Of a stretch of 64,000 nucleotides of DNA, positions 53,043-62,506 are shown one piece after another (within the stretch, counting starts at the first letter, position 1; each line of letters begins with the position of its first letter). Where the stretch lies: assembly GCA_905221605.1 (NCBI GenBank), contig CAJNDS010000058.1, positions 873,492 to 937,491 on the forward strand, written 5' to 3'. Under the pieces are notes generated by a model. That model worked only from the letters and a program-made list of their open reading frames with translations, did not search any database and had not been told where the DNA came from. Position numbers and translations under genes: made by a program. Origin of the DNA: Symbiodinium natans. Its lineage: Eukaryota > Sar > Dinophyceae > Suessiales > Symbiodiniaceae.

Positions 53043-53249
53043 GTGGTCGTGGCAGGGTCAGCCAACTCGCGCATGCCAGGTGCTATCATGGAACTGCTCC
53101 TCAAGCAAGTCAGGGCGCTTCGAGGTGACGACTCCTGGCTTCTCATGGAAGCGGAGGACAGGGCGTGTGCCTATTTCAGGAGGGGGAGGGACATGTACCA
53201 AATGAAGATCAGCTTATTTTCTAGAAAATGGACATTTCTGTTTTCTTAA
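53043..53249 (+). CDS. Ankyrin-like exon fragment
   Basis: GAIMELLLKQVRALRGDDSW resembles an ankyrin helix followed by a linker; LLMEAEDRACAYFRRGRD follows. Opposite and alternative frames are open. 53251-53604 has further open frames of uncertain value. AT-rich DNA at 53760-54230 carries only a hydrophobic 73-codon frame that I do not trust. Confidence 0.33.
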   Translation: MVVAGSANSRMPGAIMELLLKQVRALRGDDSWLLMEAEDRACAYFRRGRDMYQMKISLFSRKWTFLFS

Positions 53250-53641
53250 ATTGGATCGGGTGGATGCATGGGTTGCGCTGAGCTTCGATCTGCAAAGTTG
53301 TTTGCGACGCCCTGCAGCTCAATGGATACTGATTGGGGGCCCTTCTTTCTCTCAGATGCCCTCTAAACTCCAAGCCCCAAGCCGAAAGACGTCAGAACAT
53401 TTATTTCCGATGCCCCTTTCTGGAGGACGGCCGCACGCCTTACCAGGTTGCCGCTTTGCCGATTCGCTTGCAGATGAAACCCAACTGCCTGGATGTTTGG
53501 CTACTCGGCTTTGGGGATGGGGGGAGGAGGGGGGGGGGGGGCTGAGACCTTTTGCACTTGTCCAGCCTAACCCTAAGAAACTCTATAGCAACCTTCAACC
53601 CTAAACTCTAAACCCTAAACCCTAAACCCCCCTAAACCCTC

Positions 53642-53716
53642 GTGTCGGATGAGTACTTCCATGCTGGGCGCGCGAAGGTCGACGCTCCTGCGCAGCTGGC
53701 CACAGCCTGCAGGTGA
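53642..53716 (+). CDS. C-terminal exon-like fragment
   Basis: The plus reading VSDEYFHAGRAKVDAPAQLA then TACR ends in TGA, immediately after CCCTAAA repeats. Confidence 0.36.
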   Translation: MSDEYFHAGRAKVDAPAQLATACR

Positions 53717-54298
53717 AGCAGGGCTAGCAGCCCTTCGAACCGTGCTGGAGGCCAGGAAAACATGAAACGGGACCTCACGTTGTGTTGTTTTCAAAACTAG
53801 TAGTTATCATTGTCGTACTGCTCATAAGAATCATAAGTCTCATGATAGTCAATGTAGTAGTTCACGAAGGCCAAACATATTTGTACCAGGTGATTAACAA
53901 GTCGTTATTGCAACTATTTCTACTCTTTTTGAGAATGCATGAATGTTCGCAGCTTGTCATCATGAACACCTTTTTAATAGCAATAACCTTCTCATTATTA
54001 TGAGCCGTGTATGGTTAGACTCCCAAATCTGTATACCAAACACATACAGGATGACATCATCATAAACTTCAAGAGTGAGTGCTTTTGATTCTGCTGTATT
54101 TCTATCAAACTATTTATGAATAATTTCATTATCCAGCACTGCTTTTTTCATTTGGTCACGATCACACTCCTCATTGTTGTAGTCAGCAACTTAGTGAATA
54201 TGCCCGATTTCATCCTATATTACGTACCCTTTAGCCCTCCCTAAACCCTAAACCCAACACCCAAAACCCTAAACCCCAAACCCTAAACCCCTGCGCCC

Positions 54299-54589
54299 AT
54301 GAAGCCTCCCAAGGCGAAGGGCGACGCCAACACAGCGAATGCTGCCGGTTGGACACCCTTGCTGTTGTGCGCCATGGTTGATAGGCTGGACTGTGGGCTT
54401 TAGGGTTTCGGGTTCAGGGTTCAGGGTTTAGGGTTTAGGGCTAGGCTTTCGGGTTTAAAGGGTTTAGAGGTTCAAGCTATGCGGTACAGCAAGCAGCCGG
54501 CATGGTAAACCCCGACCTGAGCCATCGTCTGCGGCCGCAGGGGCGATGCTGTGGAGCTGCTGCTGAAGCACGGCGCCGATCCGTATCAG
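54299..54589 (+). CDS. Ankyrin-repeat gene fragment with a telomere-repeat GC-AG intron
   Basis: Exon a (54299-54396, ATG at start) reads MKPPKAKGDANTANAAGWTP then LLLCAMVDRLDC. Exon b (54541-54589) reads GDAVELLLKHGADPYQ and ends at GTGGCTC. The intron 54397-54540 begins GCTTTAGGG and ends CGGCCGCAG. Exon a ends with two bases (GG) and exon b begins with one (G). The join completes a textbook ankyrin repeat (GWTPLLLCA...AVELLLKHGADPY). GC donors are a known class in dinoflagellates. This is one of the clearest demonstrations here that a TTTAGGG tract sits within an intron. Confidence 0.68.
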
Positions 54590-54594
54590 GTGGC

Positions 54595-54636
54595 TCTGTG
54601 TGTGTGTGTGTGTGTGTATGTGTGTGTGTGTGTGTC
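54595..54636 (+). repeat. GT microsatellite
   Basis: (GT)n of about 40 bases with one TATG interruption, just inside the presumed intron after the ankyrin exon. Confidence 0.9.
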
Positions 54637-55302
54637 TGGTTTTTGATTTGTTCCCCGGGGCGTGGGGGGAGGTAGGGCCCCTGATGTAGCAATCCTTGAA
54701 CATGGTGGAGAAATCCTAAACCTCCTCAAGCCATGTGTTAAGCCAAGCAAACCTCGAAGGACCGGCTATGAAAGACCTCTGCCGACCCCTCCAAGTCCTC
54801 CACACCCTACAATTCTAGCTTCTAACTCCCCATGTTGGGTGATGGCTCGGAGGCCGGACCACGAGGGCGCACAGCCATGCTGTGGGCAGATTGGCTCCTT
54901 GCAAGCACGGAGGAGTTGGGGGGCCATCACAGAGTGGGCTTGAGTGGGGTTTAGATACATTTCGAGCGCACAGGCTCGCGTCTAACGCGCTGTGTGCTGT
55001 TGGGTCGTTTTTTTTGGCTGAGGTCTTAAACCCTAAACGCTAAACCCTAAACCCTAAACCCTTAACCCTTAACCCTTAACCCTCAAACCCTAAACCCTAA
55101 ACCCGAAACACCAAGCCCCAAGCTCCGCTTATGCCTTAGGTGCCTGCCGTTGGTTGTTCTGTACCTGGAAATCCACAAGCGATTTGCTTCAGGACCTTTC
55201 CGAATGAGCTCGCATAAGCCCTAAGCCCTATAAGCTAGAGCTCCATGAAGGCAGTAGGACAGGACCCTCACAACCCGGCAAAAGCTTGCATTCCGAAGCC
55301 CC

Positions 55303-55392
55303 TAGGGTTTAGGGTTTAGGGTTTAGGGTTTAGGGTTTAGGGTTTAGGGTTTAGGGTTTAGGGTTTAGGGTTTAGGGTTTAGGGTTTAGGGA
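55303..55392 (+). repeat. TTTAGGG array
   Basis: About thirteen clean units. Upstream 54650-55300 contains weak open frames and CCCTAAA variants (CCCTTAA, CCCTCAA). Confidence 0.9.
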
Positions 55393-55594
55393 AACCCCTT
55401 ACCCTCAACCCTTTGGAAGGCCAGGGGCTTTTTGGGAATTTGAAGGGGGGATGATAAGCTAAGGTGAGGGATCCTATGAATAGCCTGAGGTGAAAGAAAA
55501 ATTTGGTATAGGCACTACTCTATCAACCCTCTAAACCCCCCTAAACCCTGAACCCTAAACCCTAAACCCTAAACCGCCTCAACCCCCGTGTCAG

Positions 55595-55689
55595 GTACCG
55601 CTGCTCCTCGGCGCTGGCGATGCTGAAGGCTGACGGCCGCCGCGAGAAGCGCGAGGATCGCGAAGGTCGGACCCGCCTACCCAAAGAGG
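55595..55689 (+). CDS. Exon with acceptor and GTTTAGGG donor
   Basis: It follows CCCCCGTGTCAG and ends at GTTTAGGGG. The plus reading YRCSSALAMLKADGRREKRE then DREGRTRLPKE is charged and helical. It could be the linker between ankyrin units (D-R-E-G-R-T-x-L is the usual repeat start). Confidence 0.46.
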
Positions 55690-56534
55690 GTTTAGGGGTT
55701 TAGGGTTTAGGGGTTTGGGGTTTAGGGTTGAGGGTTGAGGGTTTAGGGTTGAGGGTTTAGGGTTTAGGGTTCAGGAGAGCCCCTTAACTAAGGAATATAG
55801 ACCTTCAATCATACAAAGGATCCCTACATGGTTCAAGGAGTATTACTTCATTAAGGGGTTTTGGGGCTCTTTGGGTAGTTAGGTTCTGGGGCTTTAGGGC
55901 CTTCTGGGGTTTTACAGGGGGTTTAGAGTTTTCGGGTTGTAGGTTCATCTGGTCTAGCGTTTCGGGTTTTAGGGTCTTCGGTTATAGGGTTTTGGACTAA
56001 TTACGTAGGGTGGGGGGTTTACGGTTGTTGGGGCCAAGTATGGAACACTAAGTGGTTGGCGTCCATACACTTCCAAACCCTAAACCCTAAACAGGGGTTG
56101 ATTTGAAACATATTTCTTGATTTTTAGTACCCTCTAATCCTTACGTAATCCTTATAAACCCATACAAAAATCACTTATTACAGGGCCCCCAAACCTGCCC
56201 TGGACCCTAAACCCTGAACCCTGAACCCTGAACTATGCTTGCCTTGGGCAGAGCTCCAGGCCTGAAGAGGCTGCAAACGGCGATGAAGGTGCGAATCGGT
56301 TGGGCTCTGCGTCTTAGAGGCTAAGGGCTTGGGGTTTAGGGTTTAGGGTTGAGGGTTTAGGGTTGAGGTCGGTCATCTGACCTACATAAAGCTGTGGTGT
56401 TTGCCTAGGCTTTGGGCAGCTTGGAGTCTAGGGGTTCGAAAGAAACCTGCCAGGATGGTACCCGTTGTAGGCCACGCGGAAGTTGTTTCGACTGGTGAAA
56501 GGCTGATCTTCGGCACATTGGCAAGCGATGAGTT

Positions 56535-56672
56535 AGGGTTCAGGGTTCAGGGTTCAGGGTTCAGGGTTCAGGGTTCAGGGTTCAGGGTTCAGGGTTCAGG
56601 GTTCAGGGTTTAGGGTTTAGGGTTTAGGGTTTAGGGTTTAGGGTTTAGGGTTTAGGGTTTAGGGTTTAGGGT
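56535..56672 (+). repeat. TTCAGGG block followed by TTTAGGG block
   Basis: About ten consecutive TTCAGGG units switch sharply to about nine TTTAGGG units. The variant is clustered, suggesting slippage or amplification after a single change. Confidence 0.92.
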
Positions 56673-57298
56673 TAGGGTTCACCGTTTAGGGTTTAGGGGG
56701 AAATAATGTGACCGACATCCAGAATTTCCACTGGCGAACGAATTACGATGTGCTTGCATTGTTTTTTTTGCATGCGACATTCAAGCACCACTTCAGCGGT
56801 GTTGAAGCATGTCCGCGAAAATTACTCCGCGTCTGAGTTTCTCAATAAAGGACATGAAGACAGATGATTCACATAGTTAGCTACACTTAGACACAGGTGC
56901 CTTGAACAAGTTTTGGGTAGTTATCTAAATCAGGGTCCTTTTGGGGTCCTTAGTTGTGATGGTACGGGTTCCGAATTCTGTAGAGGACCCAAAAAGGGAC
57001 CGCAATTTGGAGAACTATCCATATCGTCATCCAATCAAATACGGCTGTTTGGCTTGCAGGAGCGGGCCCATAGTACAGTGTCAGAAAAGCAGGCAAGCTG
57101 CTTCTGACCTGAAATGCTAGTACAAACCCAGACAAGATCAGCCACATGCAATCTATAAAGCAACTTGAGCCCTTGAGCCAACATCGAATCTGCTGGCTAG
57201 GATGACACATCCACTTTAGTGCAGCAGTGATCTCCATGCAGTCTGAGACCAAGAGTTTGGCATCCCAGGGCGTGATGCGCTCCTACTAACCCCCGGCA

Positions 57299-58998
57299 AT
57301 GGAGACGCTACGGACCAAGGAGGACTTCTTCCTGATCATTCGGCATGGCGCGCTGGAGGTGGCCCAGGAGGCTGTGGAGGCAGCCAAGCCGAGGCTGACG
57401 ATGAACGGCCAGACGTTGCTCTTTGCAGCCGCGGCGCGGCCGCAAAGCCTCGATGGGGCCGAGTACCTCTGCCGCCGGCTCGTGGCCAAGCATGTGAACG
57501 TCAGGGACACCGACGGGCGAGGAAGGACGCCGCTGTTCTATGCAGCTGAGGCCGGCCACGCTGGGTTCCTTCGGCTGCGGTTTCAACAAGAGACATGCTA
57601 GGAGGGCCCTGTCCTGTCAAAGAAACCTCACATCTAAGATATCGAAAAGATGATAGTTTAGGGTTTAGGGTTTAGGGTTGAGGGTTTAGGGTTTAGGGTT
57701 TCGGGTTTAAGGTTTAGGGTCTAGGGTTTAGGGTTTAGACGTAGTTGCCTCGTTCGCCAAGGCTTTGCGCCTTCCTGGTGGCAGAAGTCGGCATGGAGCT
57801 GGAGCGGCAAGATGATGTCGGCCTCACCCCGCTTGCATGCGCCCTGCAGGCGGGCCACATCGATGCATCCATCAGCTTACTGCGCCAGGGAGCCTCCTTA
57901 GGCCAGGGGGTAAGTTTGAACACATCGTTTTGGTGTTTATTCCCCTTCATCCCCTCTATAACCCTAAAACTTTGATTTTATAGGGCCCCCAAACCCGCCC
58001 CGGAGGCCTGGTGAACAAAGAGGGGAAGGGGATCTACCAGTTTGCCTCGGAGGGCACTCTCGAGCTCCTCCGTGAGCGACTTTCCGAGTGGGCACAAGCT
58101 CCGAGGGCTTCGGGCAGCCCTGGAAGCCAAACGATCCGTACCTTGGGGACGAAATGAACCTTAAAATTGGGGTCTCAAACCCTCTACTACTGTAATTCCT
58201 ATTGAGGTCTAGGAACCATAAACCCTTTTAGGGTTTTCTTTTGGTCCCCAAGGTACCTTGAGCGGTCACAAGCGTAAGCGTGGAGACTCCCAGAGTTCGC
58301 GTGCTTGTGGCTTGGAGGCCCTGCAGGAGTGGGCGCTTCAGCGCCCCAAGTGCTTCGTCGGAGAGCCGCAGGTGGCGGACCTGGCGGGCCGAGTCATCGT
58401 CGGGAACGACACCCACGCCACCTTCGTACCCACGGAGGACGCGGAGCTCCGCAAGGTGCGGCTCCTTGAGAAGGCCCTGGTCGTGGATCAGGCACGCCTC
58501 TTTGCGAGCGAGCTTTTTGTGCACTCCATGCGCCCAGAGCATTGGGCCGATGCGCTGGGCACGCATGCGAGTGAAGGCGTCGCCACTGACAGGGCACGGC
58601 GGGTCGTGCGATCAACGTCCTCAAGCAGTGAGACCATCGTGGCTGCAATCTGCCGTGACTCGGGGCACATCGTGGGCTTCTCGCGCGCTTCGGCAAGGCC
58701 AGGTGGCGAGCTCTACGTGGAGACGCTGAAGGTGCAGGCGGGCCATGAGCTTCAGGGCATTGCCAGGCTCATGGTGCAGGCCGTCGAGATCCGAGCCAGT
58801 CACAAAGGCTTCACATGCAAGAAGTTGGGGTCCCGATGCCTGCGCCGCAACTTGAATGCCCAGCGCTTCTTCAAGCAGCTGGGCTTTGTGGTGTGTGAAA
58901 GTGAGCCTACCAATGAGAACGAAAGCCCGCTTTCTGATTGCATCAAATTCGAGCGACCGATCGTGCGCCACCGAATCTGCAGCAAATCCTCGGCGTAG
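57299..58998 (+). CDS. Ankyrin-repeat GNAT-family acetyltransferase, four exons
   Basis: Exons 57299-57564, 57762-57909, 57984-58137 and 58253-58998 total 1314 bases: 437 residues plus stop, with one frame kept through all three joins. Residues 36-138 form about three ankyrin repeats (NGQTLLFAAAAR; GRTPLFYAAEAGHAGLCAFL; GLTPLACALQAGHID). Residues about 316-403 resemble a GNAT domain: IVAAICRDSGHIVGFSRA, ELYVETLKVQ, the acetyl-CoA loop HELQGIARLM (Q-G-I-A, but lacking the usual R/Q three places before the glycine), then NLNAQRFFKQLGF. GNAT enzymes transfer acetyl from acetyl-CoA to amines; the substrate here is unknown and ankyrin repeats probably bind a partner. The start ATG follows CCCCGGCA with no in-frame alternative nearby. 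Intron 1 carries TTTAGGG repeats; intron 3 is an introner-like element. Confidence 0.82.
57565..57761 (+). other. Intron 1 of the ankyrin-GNAT gene, containing TTTAGGG repeats
   Basis: It starts GTTCCTTCGG and ends GTTCGCCAAG. Most of its 3' half is TTTAGGG and variants (57658-57738). Splicing joins G-H-A-G to L-C-A-F-L in the middle of an ankyrin repeat, which supports the borders. Confidence 0.7.
57910..57983 (+). other. Intron 2 of the ankyrin-GNAT gene
   Basis: The 74-base intron starts GTAAGTTTG and ends TGATTTTATAG. A close copy of its 3' border with the following exon (CAGGGCCCCCAAACCTGCCC) occurs at about 56182-56206. Confidence 0.75.
58138..58252 (+). mobile_element. Intron 3: introner-like element with 8-bp target duplication
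   Basis: GTACCTTG occurs at 58138-58145 and again at 58253-58260. The 115-base element has inverted ends CTTGGGGAC and GTCCCCAAG. Excision leaves one GTACCTTG and reads I-R-T-L-S-G in frame. A diverged relative lies at 48656-48777. Confidence 0.8.
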
Positions 58999-59255
58999 GA
59001 TGGTCTGGTCATTCGGGCCTTCTAGCGACTGATCCCCTCCCCACCTAAAGCTAATATTGTGGGGGATTGGAGTGAGAGGTGTAGAGATCTCCACCGAGGA
59101 TTTGCAGAGCCAGCATGCCAAACTAAACTAATTCGACGCTTGCACTGCAAAGAAAGAGAACGAGAGAGCACCGGCTCCGGAGCTGACAGGACTCTGAGTG
59201 TTTTTTCCTGGCAAACATGAGATGACTGGGAAGGCCTTTGGGACATCATGTCATA

Positions 59256-59301
59256 TCATATCATATATATATATATATATTTTGTGTATATATTTATATT
59301 C

Positions 59302-59333
<32 letters not shown>

Positions 59334-59335
59334 CA
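59256..59335 (+). repeat. TA/TG microsatellite
   Basis: (AT)n, then TTTGTGTATATATTTAT, then (TG)n. Noncoding. Confidence 0.88.
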
Positions 59336-59469
59336 CACCCTTGTCGGGCTGAAGGGGATGATAATTTAGGACTTTTTCAGAGGGCTATGAACATTACAGC
59401 TGGCGGCCCGGTAGTCTGAACATCTTTGAATATAATTGACACCCCCTGCATGCATGGCCCCGGGAGGAA

Positions 59470-59498
59470 GGGGGATAAGGGGGGGGAGGTGGGAGGGG

Positions 59499-59558
<60 letters not shown>
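59470..59558 (+). repeat. G-tract, about 60 consecutive G
   Basis: Interrupted G-runs lead into an unbroken run of about 60 G (59499-59558), a strong G-quadruplex candidate and a likely polymerase block. Length may be unreliable in assembly. Confidence 0.92.
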
Positions 59559-59719
59559 CTTATGGGGGTAGGGTATGGTAGGCCCTGGAGGAACCCATTG
59601 GCTTGACTCGTTTTTGGGGGAACGAAGGGAAGTGTAGTTTGGGGTTTAGGATTCCCGCCCCAAACCCCAAACCCCAAACCCTAAATCCTAAACCCTAAAC
59701 CCCAAACCCCAAACCCACC

Positions 59720-59848
59720 AAAAAGAGCCTCAACCTCACAAGCCGAACTGGAGCCGAACTGGAGGATGAGCTGGTGGGCTCGCTGATGGCGGCCCTGACG
59801 CCTGAGGAGCTGGCTGTGGCCATGGACTATCCAGGCTGGCTTCCCTAG
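59720..59848 (+). CDS. C-terminal exon, unknown protein
   Basis: The plus reading KSLNLTSRTGAELEDELVGS then LMAALTPEELAVAMDYPGWL, P and TAG. AGCCGAACTGGA is duplicated in tandem at its start. CCCCAAA repeats precede and TTTGGGG/TTTAGGG follow. It has a strong helical pattern and no recognised family. Confidence 0.5.
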   Translation, partial: KKSLNLTSRTGAELEDELVGSLMAALTPEELAVAMDYPGWLP

Positions 59849-60015
59849 GGTTTGGGGGTGTAGGGTTCAGGGTTTAGGGTTTATTTAGGCTTTAGGGGTT
59901 AGCGGTTAGGGGTTTAGGGTTTAGGGTTTATTTAGGGTTTAGGGGTTAGGGCTAGGGGTTTAGGGTTTAGGGTTTAGGGTTTAGGGTTTAGGGTTTAGGG
60001 TTTAGGGTTAGGGTC

Positions 60016-60300
60016 ATGGGGTCGAGACCACAGTGTGTCAACAACAAGGGGGTTGTGTCGTCGATCTTGGGCCATAGGTGCCTACCTCGGGATGATGCAT
60101 ACTTTCCCTTTGCGGGTTTCAGAGGGGTCATATTGAGGAACGATTTTGCAGAAGGCTTAAAGAACCATTCTACTCGTAGAATCAGCCTCCAGATGTCTAG
60201 CGATGCCAAACTGAAGCTTAAACACTTTGACACCGGAACGAACGCTGCCAAGGGCCTCGTACTCGTGGTATTCTTAGTTTGCCGGCAGCATAGAGCTTGA
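60016..60300 (+). CDS. Open frame, unknown protein
   Basis: ATG at 60016 opens 94 codons in unique DNA: MGSRPQCVNNKGVVSSILGH, AYFPFAGFRGVILRNDFAEG, then SLQMSSDAKLKLKHFDTGTN and a stop. An 87-codon minus frame overlaps (LASLDIWRLILRVEWFFKPS). I prefer plus for its start and stop in unique DNA. Repeats flank both ends. Confidence 0.4.
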   Translation: MGSRPQCVNNKGVVSSILGHRCLPRDDAYFPFAGFRGVILRNDFAEGLKNHSTRRISLQMSSDAKLKLKHFDTGTNAAKGLVLVVFLVCRQHRA

Positions 60301-60440
60301 AGACCTGAACTTGAAAACCTAAACCCTCAACCTAAACACCGAATCCCCAATGTCCTACAGTCTGGAAGTACCCTAGACCCTAGACCCTAAACCCTAAACC
60401 CTAAACCCCAAACCCCAAACCCTAAACCCTAAACCCTAAC

Positions 60441-60527
60441 GCGAAAGGTCGGGACTTCCATGCGCTCGTCGCCGCTGCGCTGCCGAGGCAAGCAGAGGCC
60501 CCTCGGCAATGGGGTTGTAGCTTGTAA
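60441..60527 (+). CDS. C-terminal exon-like fragment
   Basis: The plus reading AKGRDFHALVAAALPRQAEA then PRQWGCSL ends in TAA. CCCTAAA left, TTTAGGG right. Confidence 0.4.
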   Translation, partial: AKGRDFHALVAAALPRQAEAPRQWGCSL

Positions 60528-60942
60528 GGCTGAGGGTTTAGGGTTTAGGGTTTAGGGTTTAGGGTTAGTGTTTACAGCTAGAGGGCTGAGGGCATATGAT
60601 CTACGAGTTCTGAGCTTTAGTGTTTAGGGGCTTGGAGTTTAGGGCTTAGAGCTCAGGAGGGCTCATAGGGTTTAGAGTTCAGGTTTATACTGCGAGTTCA
60701 GGTTTATATTGGATGCAGGGTTTAGGGTTTAGGGTTTAGGGTTTGAGTGCCGTTGGGCCTTTGTAGGTCTTGATGTCCGCCAGGAAGTATGTTACAAGTA
60801 TCGTGATCCCTTTAATTTAGGGCAGGCTGATGTCAGAATGTGTTCGGTAGTATTGAACTGTGTGCCTATAAACCCTGCGAACCCGATAAACCGTATCAGC
60901 CCTTTTCACCCTACAAGCCCTCTACACCCGATACACCCTTGA

Positions 60943-61108
60943 AGCCCCAAACCCCAAACCCCAAACCCCAAACCCCAAACCCCAAACCCCAAACCCCAAA
61001 CCCCAAACCCCAAACCCCAAACCCCAAACCCCAAACCCCAAACCCCAAACCCCAAACCCTAAACCCTAAACCCTAAACCCTAAACCCTAAACCCTAAACC
61101 CTAAACCC
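60943..61108 (+). repeat. CCCCAAA block followed by CCCTAAA block
   Basis: About sixteen uninterrupted CCCCAAA units switch sharply to eight CCCTAAA units. Confidence 0.93.
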
Positions 61109-61111
61109 CCC

Positions 61112-61197
61112 GCCAGCGGGTGTCGTTGCCCTACTAAGGTATGGGAGCCCATGAGGACAGGAAGCTCAACAGCTAGCAGCCTGCTGCAAGATGGCAG
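61112..61197 (+). CDS. Exon-like fragment before GTGGGTTTAGGG
   Basis: The plus reading SGCRCPTKVWEPMRTGSSTA then SSLLQDG ends CAG|GTGGGTTTAGGG. Flanks follow the CCCTAAA-exon-TTTAGGG rule. Unknown. Confidence 0.4.
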
Positions 61198-61310
61198 GTG
61201 GGTTTAGGGTTTAGGGTTTAGGGTTTAGGGTTTAGGGTTTAGGGTTTAGGGTTTAGGGTTTGCACGGTTTAGACGGTTTTGACGGTTTTGGGGTTACGGA
61301 CGATTACTGA

Positions 61311-61410
61311 GAAGTTGTGTCAGACATTTGGATGGCACGCCAAGGGCTCCAATCTCTGAGAGAGTTTCTGTTTACCGTGCTCTGCCTACAAGCTTGGCAT
61401 CCTATACAAC
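61311..61410 (+). CDS. Exon-like fragment before a C-run
   Basis: The plus reading EVVSDIWMARQGLQSLREFL then FTVLCLQAWHPIQP is open after TGA at 61308 and runs into a C-tract. The minus frame (82 codons) is poorer. Confidence 0.35.
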
Positions 61411-61584
61411 CCCCCCCCCCCCCCCCCCCCCCATGAAAAGGGTAGTGCTGGTGGGTGGACACCCTGTCAAACCCCAAACCCTGCAAAGCGCAGACCCCCA
61501 GTTGAGAGATTGAACTGCGCAGTGGAACCTGCCGCGCCCGTGTACACTTCATATGCAGGTGCGACTAAGAGGCCGAAACAGTGA

Positions 61585-61858
61585 GACAGCCGGCGAGCGG
61601 AGGCATCAGAAGCCTTGAAAGAAACAGTACAAGATCCTTCGCACGCCGAAGCATCTTATGACCGGATCCCCCTCATAAATCTCACAGGACCTGAAGTGAA
61701 CCTAAGCAGAAACAGCCTGACCGACCCCTCCAGGTAAGCTCTGGCTCTCGGGCGAAGACGCCGAAGCCGAAGCAGATGAAGTCCCACTGCACGAAGTGCT
61801 GAGCCAGGCGCAGTCGGGATGGGTCGTTCTCCGCCCCCAGGGTCCACTACTAGTATGA
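61585..61858 (+). pseudogene. Coding-like frame with one shift or splice site
   Basis: The first part reads SEALKETVQDPSHAEASYDR then IPLINLTGPEVNLSRNSLTD, stopping at CCAGGTAAGCT (61731-61740), which is itself a consensus donor. One frame over, the reading continues KLWLSGEDAEAEADEVPLHE then VLSQAQSGWVVLRPQGPLLV and a stop. Either the GTAAGC is a real donor and the downstream reading is coincidental, or this is one frame with a one-base shift. Confidence 0.45.
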
Positions 61859-61975
61859 TCAGGGAATGAAATCAATATGGGTTCTTGAGGGAACTCCACT
61901 TATATATCGGCTATATATGATCTATGATTTTGTTTTTGATTGAAAAAATATTAACATATTTCTTAATAGCACTAA

Positions 61976-62149
61976 AGCAAGCAACTCTTCTTCGTTCGTG
62001 GAGGCCTTAGCGCCGAAAGTCTACACCCTATTATTTATCCAACATACCATAGGCTGGACCTGGGACTCTCTTTGCCTAGCTTTATGGCTTATACCGTACT
62101 AGTTAAGGGGGAGTTACTACTCAACTTACTGTTGGTTAGCAGGGAATGA
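61976..62149 (+). CDS. Exon-like frame, hydrophobic, unknown protein
   Basis: The plus reading SKQLFFVRGGLSAESLHPII then YPTYHRLDLGLSLPSFMAYT and VLVKGELLLNLLLVSRE. It ends in the left end of a family M element (GTTGGTTAGCAGGGAATGAG). Preceding DNA is AT-rich and ends TCTTAATAG, a possible acceptor. Confidence 0.38.
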   Translation, partial: SKQLFFVRGGLSAESLHPIIYPTYHRLDLGLSLPSFMAYTVLVKGELLLNLLLVSRE

Positions 62150-62208
62150 GGGAATCAGGGCCGTATATATCCCTAAACCCTAAACCCTAAACCCTAAACT
62201 CTAGGTAG

Positions 62209-62268
62209 CTAGAGTCCCAGGGAGGCACCGACCAGCAGGAGTGGCGCAGTGAGGAAGCCTTACCCTGA
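62209..62268 (+). CDS. Exon-like fragment
   Basis: The plus reading LESQGGTDQQEWRSEEALP ends in TGA after a CCCTAAA tract. Very short. Confidence 0.3.
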   Translation, partial: LESQGGTDQQEWRSEEALP

Positions 62269-62506
62269 ACTCAGGGCGCATGTAGAAACCGCGATTCAGC
62301 GGCGCCATGGCACTCTAGGGTTTAGGGTTTAGGGTTTCGGGTTTAGGGTTCAGGGTTCGCTGAGATGGTCAGACTCGAAACCCCACGATGGACTCGTCTC
62401 TGAATTATGGTCCCTGTTCTCTACACCCTGAACCCCACACCCTAAACCCTTTTTGTTTTTTGGGCGGCCCTATGCAAAGCAACATCTGAAACAGAAGAAT
62501 CAACAT

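Noticed and set aside
53782..54003. 73-codon hydrophobic frame that could be a membrane protein
   Set aside because: AT-rich DNA with similar hydrophobic character by composition alone; no flanking splice signals or neighbours to support it.
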